From NCBI RefSeq assembly GCF_040939455.1, contig NC_134106.1, positions 83,769,001 to 83,833,000 of the forward strand: a stretch of 64,000 nucleotides of DNA. The letters run 5' to 3'. This document shows, one piece after another, positions 23,615 through 34,547 of the stretch (position 1 is its first letter; every line of letters begins with the position of its first letter). This DNA is from Microcebus murinus (Eukaryota > Chordata > Mammalia > Primates > Cheirogaleidae). The notes beneath the pieces were generated by a model. It was not told the origin of the DNA and made no database searches. It was given only the letters and a program-made list of their open reading frames with translations. The position numbers and the translations under genes were made by a program.

Positions 23615-24416
23615 AGGTTAGCAAGTGATGCCAAAAGTAGGTGAGTTGAAGCCCTGGTTTTGTTTGACCTGCATGACGAATTGTTCAGTGGCAACAACAC
23701 ACTGCAGTTTCTCTCCCACTTTGCAAATTTTACATCTAAATTTCTCTTTGTCAAAAATTATGAAGGGCCCGAGATTTACGTTACTTGCAAGTTAACCTGT
23801 TAGCCTACACAAGATTCATGGGTGTTGGCAGGAGACACAGGATGCCTGGATCAGAAACAAAGGGGGAAAGTTTACAACTTACAACCACAGCAGCAGCTAG
23901 GGTATCAGCATTTATGCCACTTTCCTAAGCACCAAGTCCCGCAGGACAATGCTAGGTGAGCCAGGTGACACCTATACCATCAGTGGGTTGTGTTGTAGGA
24001 GAGAAGCCCATGCTTAGGGGACCTAAGTCTTTTTTAACGTACAGTAAGTTTGCCTGACTTTTGCCCTGGAGACATTTCTCTATTACACCAACAGTAAAAA
24101 AACCAACCACCACCAAAACAAAACAACAAAAATTCCTTTTGTTCCAGGTGTGGACGTGATCCCCATATATCAAGGCTGTTTGCTGTACAAATATTCTTAA
24201 AAATATAGTCTGGAATAAAGGCATCAAACACCTCTGCTTTCAAAATGTACAAAAATCTCAGAGACCCAGGGAGAATATCTCCAGACATCCTTCTACTCCT
24301 TCTTACGGAAACTTGCCAAATACAAAAATCTCTTGAAGGCCATTGTGGTAGGCAGAAGAATGCCCCTCACAAATATGTCCACATCCTGAAACCCATGAAT
24401 ATGTTACCTTACATGG

Positions 24417-24864
24417 TGTATTATTTCCTATGGCTGCTGTAACAGAGCGCTACAAGCTTGGTGGCTTAAAACAAGAGAAATTTATTTGTCCACAGTTCTG
24501 GAAGCGAGACGTCTGAAATCAAAGTGGCAGGGCCACGCTCCCTCTGATGCCTCTAGGGGAAGATCCTTCCTTGCCTCTTGCAATTCTGGTAGTACCAGGT
24601 GTTTCTTGGCTTATGGATGCGTCACTCCAAACTCTGCTGACATCTCCTGTGATGTCCTCCCTGTGTGTTGTGTCTTCACATGGCTGTGTACTCATACGGA
24701 CATCAGTCACCTTGAATTAGGGACTCCTGCTACTCTAGTATGACCTCACCTTAACCAATTACATCTGTAATGACCCTATTTTCAAAATAAGGTCACATTT
24801 TGAGGCTCTGGGGGTTAGGACTTCAACATGTCATTTTGGGTGAGACACAATTCAACCTATAACA
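24417..24864 (-). mobile_element. MLT1 LTR, minus strand, nested
   Basis: 'ctatggctgctgtaacagagc', 'ttaaaacaagagaaatttattt', 'cacagttctggaagcgagac' and 'acaattcaacctataaca' are the reverse complement of an MLT1 LTR from end to end. It sits inside the plus-strand LTR at 24344-25720. The flanking five bases (catgg / tatga) are compatible with a decayed 5-bp duplication. Confidence 0.88.
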
Positions 24865-25113
24865 TATGACAAAGAGGAGTTAAGCTTGCTAATCTACTGA
24901 CCTTAAAATAAGAAGATTATCCCCGATTATCTAGGTGGCTCTGTGTAGTCACAAGGGTCCTCAAAAGTGGAAGAGGGAAACGGAAAAGAAGGTCAGAATG
25001 AGGCGATACGAGAAGGACTCAACCCAGCATTATTGGATTTGAAGCTGGAGGAAAGACCTTGAGCCAAGGAGTGTGGGCACCCTTGAAAAGTGAGGCGAAC
25101 AGATTCTCTCCTA

Positions 25114-25560
25114 CTGTGTTTTCCCGAAAATAAGACCTACCCATAAAATAAGCCCTAGCAGGATTTCTAGGCATTTGCGCAATATAAGCCCTACCCCGAA
25201 AATAAGACCTAGTGATGGGCGTGGCTACGCAGGGTGTCTGCACAACCCATGCATTTTGTCGGGGAGCGGTAAAGAAGACGAGCAGCCCTTCTCATCTGCC
25301 CCGTGAGAGCTCTATTGCTCGACACGAGAGATTGGGGCCAATGGTTCTAAAGGAAATAGAGTCGCAAGAAATTCAGGATGGAATTCGGGGTTTGGAGAGT
25401 TATGATGATGTTCCAGAAGAAGATGACTTAACTCTATTTGAATTAATGTAGATTATTGTACCATACTTAAAAAATAACACATCCCCTGAAAATAAGCCGT
25501 AGGGTGTCTTCTTGAGGAAAAATAAATACAAGACCCTGTCTTATTTTCAGGGAAACATGG
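25114..25560 (+). mobile_element. TA-flanked Tc1/mariner-type non-autonomous transposon, copy 2 (best preserved)
   Basis: This 447-bp element is flanked by TA at 25112-25113 and 25561-25562. Its ends form inverted repeats of about 23 bp with 19 matches (ctgtgttttcccgaaaataag... against ...cttattttcagggaaacatgg). Subterminal motifs ccgaaaataagacc, aaaataagccc and tgaaaataagccg repeat inside both ends and could be transposase-binding sites. A 79-residue open frame (25212-25451) ends in an acidic tail (ESYDDVPEEDDLTLFELM), shared with copies 1 and 3. It is probably an internally deleted derivative of an autonomous element. Superfamily is inferred from the TA target. Confidence 0.85.
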
Positions 25561-25720
25561 TAGAACCTCCAAAAAGTAATGTGGTCTTACAGCACCTTGC
25601 TTTTAGCCCCGTAAAACCTCTGTTGGGCTTCAAACACACTGAAATATTAGATAATAAACTTAAGTTGTTTCAAGCCACTAAGTTACATTCGTTACAGAAA
25701 CCATAGGAAACTAATAAAAC

Positions 25721-26308
25721 CATCAAGCACATCACAGTTGAGGCAACACAACTTTATTGCCACAGGCTATTGCCTTTATTCTCCTGTGTAGCACAAATTA
25801 ATATATTTCACATGGTCGTTGTTTGCCATTTCTAACTCCATGACTGTGTGTTTGGAAGTGTTTCTGAGTTTCAGGAAGAAGGAACTTTGCACAGAGAGCC
25901 AACTTCGCTGCTCTTCCTTCTTTTTATCTTACTTAGAGTTATGCATTTCTCTGCAATGCGTCCAGGTGTGTGAACTCACAATGCCTACTTTATCTTAGGC
26001 TTTGCTTTGTTTTCCAATTAAAATTTTTTGTTGATAGAAGATAGAAGGAATGAGCCTGCTTGTTTAATGTCTGTTTATCTTGCTTGATGTTGCCATGTTT
26101 ATATATAGGAGCTCCGGAGATTAATCAATATTTCTGATGAAGCAACACCCTGCTTGTCAGTCTGTGCAATGGCTAGGGAAGTCTGTGTTGTTTGCACACT
26201 ACAACTACTCCGGCCGCATATTTTCCATATGTCAAGCACTTTGAGGGAAGGGACTGGATCTTAACTCACCACTGAATGCTGTTAAGTGAGAGCTTGAACA
26301 CTGTAGAC
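25721..26308. other. No feature recognised
   Basis: AT-rich, unique-looking sequence; no repeat or exon supported. Confidence 0.5.
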
Positions 26309-26481
26309 CAGGCGTCCACATGCGGGCCGCCTAGCACATTTATCCGGCCCTCCGGGTTTTTTTTGCCACCGCTGCCTGTCCTGCTTAGCAGCCAACTCGT
26401 CCCGGGCCCACAGTGCACACTCTCCAACGGTCTGAGGGACAGTGAACTGGCCCCCTGTTTAAAAAGTTTGAGGACCCCCTG
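26309..26481. mobile_element. Short non-autonomous hAT transposon
   Basis: A 173-bp element with inverted ends (caggcgtcca... and ...tttgaggaccccctg). The 8-bp flanks are ctgtagac (26301-26308) and ctttagac (26482-26489), matching at 7 of 8, as expected for hAT target duplications. The internal text 'cagtgaactggccccctg' and 'cggtctgagggac' belongs to a known hAT group in several mammals. Orientation is not assigned because no coding part remains. Confidence 0.85.
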
Positions 26482-26771
26482 CTTTAGACTCTCCCCAAAT
26501 AATTGGCAAATGGTGGAAGGTGGGGACAGCTGCTTTCTTAAGATGTTTTTCACGTCCTGGTAGCTTTCATTTCCTGTATCCCTGTATTGTTTTCTGTTCC
26601 ACTGCCATGCCTCTGGTTACCTCAGCGTTCTGTAACTAAGCTTCTTGAACAGAACAAAGTACTGCAGGTGTGGTCTCATTAGAGCCTCAGAGCGGTGAGG
26701 TAATGCTTCTCTTCATAATGAGGCCTTGTTCTTACCTGGCACCTTACTAATACAATTCACTGCTGGTGCGG

Positions 26772-26855
26772 AGCACACACATTCACACATACACACATAC
26801 ACACACACACACACGCGCGCAAACTCACACACACACATACATACACTCCCTCTCT
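26772..26855. repeat. (CA)n microsatellite with CG core
   Basis: CA-rich array with interspersed cata and a short cgcgcg segment at about 26814-26820. The open frame through it is low-complexity Thr/His. Confidence 0.95.
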
Positions 26856-27874
26856 GCCAAGCGCTGAACAAAAAGTTAGTTACCAGCTCCTTCAGAAAAC
26901 AGAGAACCTCCAGCCAGGTGCCCTCCTATTTTTTCAAGAGGGCCACTTCATTGCACAATGTGTTTCTAAAGAAAACTCATAATCGTGCCTTGAAATGTCA
27001 GAGTGCTTTTCCTCTTGAGTGTCAAAGTACAGGTGGAAACTTGAGCTTATCTTTACAACATCCCCATGGGAACAGCACTCCTGCTTTTTGAGTGTGACCT
27101 ATTTAGTCAGAGCTTAAGGAAGGGAGCTTTTGGGAAACGTCTCCCCGAGGGTGGGGCTTTTGAAGGAGTGTCCAGGAATATGGCCACCATGGAGGGGAGC
27201 TTGAAGTACAATTTATTTGAAGGAGAATTGTAATTTTTTTTCTAGAAGAATCAAGTAATTACTGGAAAATGTCCGATAATGGGAGTTTCCAGAACTCTCA
27301 GGATGTTTGGAGTCAGTTGTAGCTTACCACTTACTTAACTTGATCCGGCAATGGATGGTCAAATGACCCCAAGGTTAAGTGAAGGAGAAGGAGCATTTGG
27401 GTTTGCACAGCAGTTTCCAAACCAAAGCTGAGGTGTCTGAGTTCAGCCTGGAGTGGATGACACTGGGCTGCTAAAAATTCCTGACATAAATCCTGGTAGA
27501 AAATCTGAATTATGTTGCCCTTCACTTGGGTGTGGAGGCAGCCTTGCTGTTGACTGATCCCTTGAATACACTCCAAAAGTCCCTATGGATTTAAAAACAC
27601 CAATGCCAGGGCTTCCTGCTTTGTTTTGCCAATACATGCCTATGTTGTTTAAATCATTAAAGTCTTTCAAAGAGGTGCTTATTATGATAGAGATATCACT
27701 TGTAAGGCATTTGGGTATGTCCTGCGATGCCAGATGAGTTGATCTAGCACGTGCAAGTTAGTTTAGCTTTCTGTCTGAAAACGCTTTAGGCCAGACTAGG
27801 TTTAGTGCTCATTTCTTGAATGTTCAAATAACTTTGCATGATGGACAAGTGACAATATAACTTTCAGCCCCTGG

Positions 27875-27925
27875 TGACCTTTGCAGACTGATGTCATGAA
27901 AACATCAAGATGGTCAGAATTTCCG
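27875..27925 (+). repeat. Local direct repeat, copy A
   Basis: 'gtgacctttgcagactgatg' followed by 'tcatgaaaacatcaagatgg' and 'tcagaa'. A close counterpart lies about 750 bp downstream. Confidence 0.8.
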
Positions 27926-28625
27926 ATTAAAGGTTGTGACCTGGACCCACACCATGCAGAGCTGGGTGGAGCACAAGGCAAATGAACAATCAGTCACACG
28001 GATCCTGTCTTTAATTAAAATTGTGACGTTTTGCTCATTATGGATTTTTTGCATCAATTTTGATTTATTAAAAGATTGCATTGTATATTATTTGTCTTCA
28101 TGACAGAGTTTTTGGTGGCCCCTTAGACTTCACAATCAAGGAAAGTGAGGCCGGCCATCTGGTCTTGGCCTAGACTGGACTCTCTTCTCCCTGGAAGCCC
28201 CACTGAAACGACTGGAAAGACAGAGAGCATTGGAGAAGAGACTGGATGGTGGAAATCAAATAGAGAAGTGGTACTGGACTTAGGCGAAGGAGAAAACACC
28301 CCTCCTGGCAGTGAGAACTGCTGAGAAACAACCTTGTTCATACTGTGGGCCCCTCCTCCCACACAAATCCTGCACGATTGGTGAACATGTGCTTTTCAGT
28401 GTCGGGAGGAGAATGGCTGGAAGCCTCTTTCAGAAGTGGCTACATTCAGAGCGGCAGACTGGAGCTCTCTCTTCTGGAGAGAGTGACCAGAGGCCTTCTG
28501 CACTTGGAGCACCAAGCACAACTGGAGGAAGGCTACGGGAGACAGGGAGAGTAAGTGAACGTTCAAAACTCCACTCTCCTCCCCACTTTAGCATGAGGCC
28601 CCTGGGAAATAGCCATCTACCCTCT

Positions 28626-28675
28626 CGTGACCTTTGCAGACCGATGTCATGAAATACCAAGATGGTCAGAACATC
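28626..28675 (+). repeat. Local direct repeat, copy B
   Basis: 'gtgacctttgcagaccgatg' followed by 'tcatgaaataccaagatgg' and 'tcagaa'; it differs from copy A by a few substitutions and one missing base. Confidence 0.8.
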
Positions 28676-28732
28676 TATTCAGATGGCAGGATATCTGAAG
28701 TGTCTCTTCTGGAGAACCTCACTAGGGGTGAT

Positions 28733-29132
28733 ACCGAAAATAAGACCTACCCATAAAATAAGCCCTAACAGGATTTCTAAGCATTTGTGCAATATAAACC
28801 CTACCCCGAAGATCAGCACAACCCATGCATTTCATTGCAGAGGCATAAAGAAGAGGAGCAGCCCTTCTCATCTGCCCCATGAGAGCTCTATTGCTCGACA
28901 TGAGAGATTGGGGCCGATGGTTCTAAATAGAGTCACAAGAAATTCAGGGTGGAATTTGGAGTTTGGAGAGTTATGATGATATTCCAGAAGAAGATGACTT
29001 AACTCTATTTGAATAAATGTAGATTGTTGTACCATACTTAAAAAATAGCACATCTCCTGAAAATAAGCCCTTAGGGTGTCTTCTTGAGGAAAGATAAATA
29101 CAAGATCCTGTCTTATTTTCGGGGAAACACAG
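28733..29132 (+). mobile_element. TA-flanked Tc1/mariner-type non-autonomous transposon, copy 3 (5' damaged)
   Basis: Same family as 8993-9931 and 25114-25560. The first about 10 bases of the 5' end are missing (it starts ccgaaaataagacc) and about 35 bp are deleted near 28812. The 3' end is intact (cttattttcggggaaacacag) and is followed by TA (29133-29134). The shared frame is shifted by a deletion after ERLGPMVL, so the acidic tail is no longer in the same frame. Confidence 0.85.
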
Positions 29133-29399
29133 TACTGACCCTGGGCTCCTAGGAAGTGGCCGCCTGGTCACGGAGGGCCATGGGTGACGAGCCCACAGAG
29201 CTTCCCGTCAGCTTTTAGTGGCCCGTTCTTCCACACAGCCCCAGAGGATCATCAGATAAGACCCTCGGGGAGATCATCTCACAGCCACGATGGGAGCAAA
29301 GCAACGGAAAAAAAGCACCTTGCAGAGGCAGAGGCTACTCACACAGGAGAGGAGAACAACAATAACCCCAGAGAGATAAGAGAAAGCACTGCACCTTGA

Positions 29400-30150
29400 A
29401 CAAGAAGTAGGCTTATACAAAAGAAATACTCAAAGAACAAAAAGAAAAAAATCTGCGAATATAAAGCTATGATAGCTGAAATTTAAAACCAAGTAAGCAA
29501 AAATTGAAAGACAACGATGAGGAAATCTCCCCAAAAGAAAGTAGAGTAAAAAGACCAAGAAATTAGGGGGTGGGGGGAGACAAGAAACTTAGAGCATCAG
29601 TTTAGGTAAAAGAAAGCCAACTAGCAAATCGTAGGATTAAGTATGAACAGGAAATAGTGGAGAGGAAAATTGTTTAGGAAATAGTAGAGGAACATTTCTC
29701 AGAACTAAAGGACACTCTCTTCTTGATTAAAAGGGCTGACATGTACCCTGCCCAAAGTATGAAGATGCTCCACACCAGGGCACACCATTGCAAAGTTTGG
29801 GAACACTGAGGACAACCAGAAGGCCTAAAGTACTTCCATAGACCAGCAGCAGTACACAGATGAGGGATCTAGAGCCAGGATGGCGGCAGATTTCAACTCC
29901 AGAGCTAGACGACCAGGAAGAAACGCTTTCAGCGTTCTGAAGAGAAGCAATTTCTATCCTAGAATTCTGTTCCCAGTCAGGAAATCAAGCAAGTGTGACC
30001 TGTTAGCACATGCAAGATTTCAAGAACTTTCCCTCAGGAAGAAATCACTATGGATCTACCGTAGGAACCATGGAAGAAGAAGAAATGGAATGCAGAAAGC
30101 AAAAGACATGACATGGATATTTCTTCAGGAAGAATGAACGGACAGATGTT
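29400..30150 (+). mobile_element. L1/HAL1 ORF1-derived relic
   Basis: 'gaggaaatctccccaaaag', 'tagagtaaaaagaccaagaaatta', 'ggaacatttctcagaactaaagg', 'caccagggcacaccattg', 'aacactgaggacaaccag' and 'ctatcctagaattctgttcc' follow the coding part of L1/HAL1 ORF1, read in sense. The frame is broken throughout. Confidence 0.75.
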
Positions 30151-32861
30151 CTTGCATGTTTGAATAGGTCGAGAGGAGATTGCCACAACTAGGTAGAGTG
30201 TGGGTATGAAATTGTATTAAGTGCACACAAAGTTAAGTGTGCACATGTACACACAAGCACCCACACAAACCCAGGGCAACATAAGCTCCAGTGGATACAA
30301 AATACAGTGCAAGAAAGCAAAAGCCGTCATGGTGTGCTCTCTGACTTGGCTGTGAACAGCATTTACAAGCACAATTGTGTCAACCCTGAACACTTCCATA
30401 CCAAATTACCTTGATGTTGAGAGGATGACAAGAGGAGAAATGTGTCTAAATGAAGCAGACAAGCAGGGGTTGAATGATTGGTGGGGGGAAGTGTATGAGA
30501 ACAGAATTGTTTCTCCTCCATAAAGAGAAGTTGATAGATAAAGCCGAAAATGAAAGACTCAAGGAAGAGGAACACAAGCATGTTATTTGGAGATAGGGAA
30601 GGAATTCCAAAAGAATGTGCTGCACTCAGGGCTAGGGAGTTGCCTTCAGGGCACAGAAAATGCTAAGGAGAGGCTGCTGTTTTCATAAAAAGCCTCATAG
30701 AACAATTTGACTTTAAAATATGTGCATATATAATTTTGATAGAGAAAAAGCTAAATGAGAAAATGAAGAGGATGTTGATCCATCCCTGAAGAGCAGTTCA
30801 CAGAGCCACAATATAACTGAGAGAGAGGGCAGGTAGTTCAGAAGTGCGTGGTTCTGTGTACGCAGTCGCTAGAGGTAGGTGACAATTTTCAATGACACCT
30901 TTGTCCTCTGAGTGATATGCAGAGACCTTGCTTTTGAGACCTTGCCAATTCCATTGGGAAACAACCACTCTCCAATCATGCTATTGCTTTATTGCTTTAT
31001 AAAGTAAGAAGTATATGAGTATGTTTCTAGGGCAGGAAATATGGCTAATGATTAGAATTAATGAATAAAGCTTCCAATGTTAGCCTGGGTAACATGAGAA
31101 TTAATTATAAATTTGATTAAAAAAGATTAGAGTTCATTAAAAGTTAAGTGTTCTTCTTCCTCATATTTTGATCTCAGGTTAGTGAATGAGGTTCGCTGGT
31201 GTTGAGGGTGTTCTGCTCGGGTTCCCTGAGCGAAAGCTAAATCAGGTTAAGTACATCCTTTCCTGTCCTCCCAAGCTCCCATCCTAGGAGTCGTGCATAA
31301 TTTCCATGCACATGCAGCAGAGGAAATCTCTTTAATCCTTACCACTTCCCCTCGGGCCTGCTGCATGCACTGAATGCTGTGAATTTGTAATTAACCCAGC
31401 GTTGATGATGTACATGCAGTTATACATTCTCTAAGATTCAAATGGCTTTTCAGCTCCCGTTTGGATAGCCCTTCTAACAAGCCTGAAACAAAGCTGTGTG
31501 AAAAATGAAACTGTAAAGGAGTACTCGCTTTAGAATAATCGAAATAGGCAATTATCATAGTTAATATTGACAGAACTAAGAGCCAGGAAGGGAACCAGTT
31601 TTGAGTATTGTGCTGGTTATTTCCATGCACACCCCCCTCCCCCAGCCCCCGCACCCCCGGCCACCTTGTTTCTCTGTCTCCAGGGCCCAGGGGTCGAAAC
31701 TTCCTTGGCTGCTTCACTTCGGTCCCTTTGACTTTGGAGTAGGGACTTGGGCTCCGCAGGGGAAGGTGGGCAGTGGCTGCCTTCCCTGGTCATGGCTCTA
31801 CTTGTTCTGGGCTCTCCGGGCTCCAGGACACCCCTGCTTTCATCTGCCCCTTCAAGCCGAAGAGTAGTAACAGCTTCCCACAGACACAAGTCACCATCCT
31901 TTGTCAATTCCATCAAACACATCTGAAAAGTTGTTCAATGAAACTTTCTTTGATGAAACTTCCAGAACATGGCATCTGTTTTCTGCCAAGACCCTCACTT
32001 ATCCAAGTCAGGCTTTTACAAAGGCATCTACTGGCCCCCGTCTCCTATAAGCTCTTGGGGGCCACATCTCCAGCTTATGCATCGATGCGTCCCCAGGGTT
32101 TAGAACACAGCCTGGTATACTATAGGTGCTCAATGTTTGCTTGATGACTGAAACAACGCACTAATTAGTGAATTCATGAACACAGTGCTTTATTTTAAAG
32201 AAAAAAAGTGAGGTTACTTACCATATCCATACCAGGAGACCCGAGTGAAGATTGTGTAGTTTGGGACAGAAAATGTACCCCTGTCTGTGGCTGCCCATCA
32301 TTAAATTGTTCGGGTTAAGCCCCCTTCCCTCACTCCACACAAATGTCAAGATTAGAGAGGCCTGTGAAACCAACTTCCTGAGAAACTGTTTCATCCAAAG
32401 ATGTTGGACAAAGGTGTAAAGCAGAAGTTCACATGCACAATATGGACACCATCTATCATTTTAGATGCTTTTGGTCATTAACAGCCTATTTAATTTCCAG
32501 AGGCTTAAAAAGTAAGGATTGTTATTTTCTCACATAACACACATCCTGGAGGTTTGGAGTGCTTCTTCTCTGCCACCTCATAAGGTTGGCCTTTTGTCCT
32601 TACCGCCCCTCCCCTGCCACCCTCAAAAAGACCACAAGATGGCGGCCACTGGCCCAGGCACCGTCGTCACACAAATTCACCAAAAGGCATGAAAAGAGGT
32701 TCTTTTTACTTGCTTTGCTTTATTAGGGAGTCCTTCAGCAGATGTGCCCTCATTTCCATTGACCTTGATGAGCTCTAGCTGCAAGAGAGGCTGGGCAGTG
32801 AATATCTGTTGCTTCCAGCTTCTACAGTGGGAGGCACTGTTATTCATTGAATCTCTGGCAG
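30151..32861. other. No gene recognised; AT-rich unique sequence, candidate conserved non-coding block
   Basis: The stretch 31080-31600 is repeat-free, AT-rich and dense in TAATTA/ATTAAT-type motifs, which makes it look like possible enhancer sequence. An L2/MIR-type 3' end ('cagcctggtatactataggtgctcaat') lies near 32060-32150. No exon is supported. Confidence 0.45.
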
Positions 32862-33222
32862 TGTTATGCACTGAATGTTTGTGTTTCTCAAATTCATATG
32901 TTGAAGCCCTACTCCCCCCCAAGGTGATGATATTAGAAAGTGGGACCTTTAGCAGATGATTCAGTTGCACCCTTGTCCATGGGATTAGTGCCCTTATAAG
33001 AGGAGACATGAGAGCTTTCTCTCTCTCTGGTCCCTGCCATGGGAGGACACAATGAGAAGACGGCCATCTGTAAGCCAAGAAGCGGGTCCTCACCAGACAC
33101 TGAATCCGTCAGCACCTTGATCTTGGACTTCACAGCCTCCAGAACTGTGAGAAATAAATGTCTGTTGTTGAAGCCAGACAATCTATGGTAATTTGCTATA
33201 GCAGCCCAAATGGACTAAGACA
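32862..33222 (+). mobile_element. MST-type LTR (ERVL-MaLR), near complete
   Basis: 'tgttatgcactgaatgtttg', 'tcatatgttgaagccctac', 'gggattagtgcccttataag', 'gcgggtcctcaccagacac', 'agaactgtgagaaataaatg' and 'cccaaatggactaagaca' follow MST LTRs over about 360 bp. It begins tg and ends ca. Confidence 0.9.
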
Positions 33223-33868
33223 ACCAGTAAGGAAGAAGGGTGGAGGAAAAGCTGTTGGATAAACAACCAGCAGTGCCAGCAACATAAACAAGAGAATCAG
33301 AAGAGAAGGATGCCAGAATCACTGAGGATTCCACACATGATTAATTGAGAAAGTTACTTTGTAGGTCCACGTACGTGCATTCTTCATGTGGGTTGATTTA
33401 TTTGAATAGAGAAACTCCAGGCAGGAACTGTGGTGATGTCAGTCTGTCCCTCTGTAAGATGAAAATAATGATACCAATAGCTGTTTCACAGAGAAATATA
33501 GGTAACAAGTAAATATTTATAGGAGATCCACAGATGAAAGCTGTCACAGCACTAAAAATACATACATAACTGCATACCTGACACTGTTCTTCATTCTCAG
33601 TTGTATTTTTATAATTTATTGAATTTACTTGCATTTTATAATAACGACATATGACATGCCAAAAAAGATAATATTTGTCAGCAAGTTTGCTGTAGGTCTT
33701 CTTTTGCCAAAGAATTGCTTAAATAATAAAAGTTTTCTCCAGGTTGTATCTTATGGTACACTATCATAAGATGAAAGGCACTATTCTCTTTCAATCAAAG
33801 AAAAAACTTCAACATTTTTTTTCACTTGTTTAAAAGAAGAGAGAACAAACATTTATTAAGTTCTCTGT

Positions 33869-33901
33869 GTATGTTACACTCTGTGTATGTTACACTTGCA
33901 C
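33869..33901. repeat. 16-bp tandem duplication
   Basis: ctctgtgtatgttaca is present twice in a row. Confidence 0.9.
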
Positions 33902-33929
33902 ATGTAACTTCATGAACACTAATAACAGC

Positions 33930-34547
33930 CCTATGTGTGTGTTGTGTGCGTTTTATGTATATACATGTGTGTATGTGTGTAGTGGTGGTGTGTGTGGTGT
34001 GTACTGTGTGCTCTGTGTGCATATTTATGGTGTGTATGTGGCATGTAGCATGTATATATGTGATATGTAGTGTGTGCACATGTGTGTCTATGTTGTGGTA
34101 TGTCTGTACATGGTATGTATGGTGTGTGTATGGTGCAGTGTATGTGTGTAGTATGTGGTGTGTCTGGTATATAGTGTATGTGTGTCATATGTGGTGTGTA
34201 TAGTGTGGTATGTGTGATATGGGGTGTGTGGTATGTGTATGTGGTATATGTGTATTGGGTGTTGTGTGTAGTATGTGGTATGTGTGTTGTTTGTGGTGAA
34301 TGTGTGGTATGTGGTGTGTGGTGTGTGTAGTATAAGTGTGTGTATGTGTGTTGCATGCTGTGTGTGGTATGTGGTGTGTGTTGTATGTGGTGTGTGTGTG
34401 GTGTGTGGCATATGTGTGTGTGGTGTGTAGTATGTGGCGTGTGTGTATGGTGCGTGGGTGGCGTGTGGTGTGTGGGTGGCGTGTGGTGTGTGTGTGGTAC
34501 ATGGTGTGTGTGGTGTGTGATGGATGTGCGTGTCTGTGGGGGTGTGC
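33930..34547. repeat. TG-rich degenerate array (about 600 bp)
   Basis: An extended mix of tgtg, tatg, gtgg and gtat units on the plus strand. Both strands stay open for 80-150 codons, giving Cys/Val-rich (plus) or His/Thr-rich (minus) peptides. These are repeat artefacts. Confidence 0.97.

Larger units (their letters stand above)
24344..25720 (+). mobile_element. MLT1-like LTR (ERVL-MaLR), carrying two later insertions
   Basis: Three pieces form one LTR: 24344-24416 ('tgtggtaggcagaagaatg' to 'atgttaccttacatgg'), 24865-25112 ('gattatccccgattatctagg' to 'cagattctctccta'), and 25563-25720 ('gaacctccaaaaagtaatg' to 'ggaaactaataaaac'). The gaps hold a minus-strand MLT1 LTR and transposon copy 2. 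The internal order matches a known MaLR-type LTR. Confidence 0.8.
26856..28732. other. No gene recognised; contains a dispersed 50-bp direct repeat
   Basis: Mostly unique sequence. Two similar segments of about 50 bp at 27875-27925 and 28626-28675 are listed separately. Overlapping short frames at 28311-28652 have no recognisable product. Confidence 0.5.

Noticed and set aside
24417..24864. A separate unknown LTR with ends like ctgctgtaacaaa
   Set aside because: On reverse complement it matches MLT1 from end to end.
26772..26855. CRISPR-like or other regular array
   Set aside because: Dinucleotide microsatellite without spacers; the genome is mammalian.
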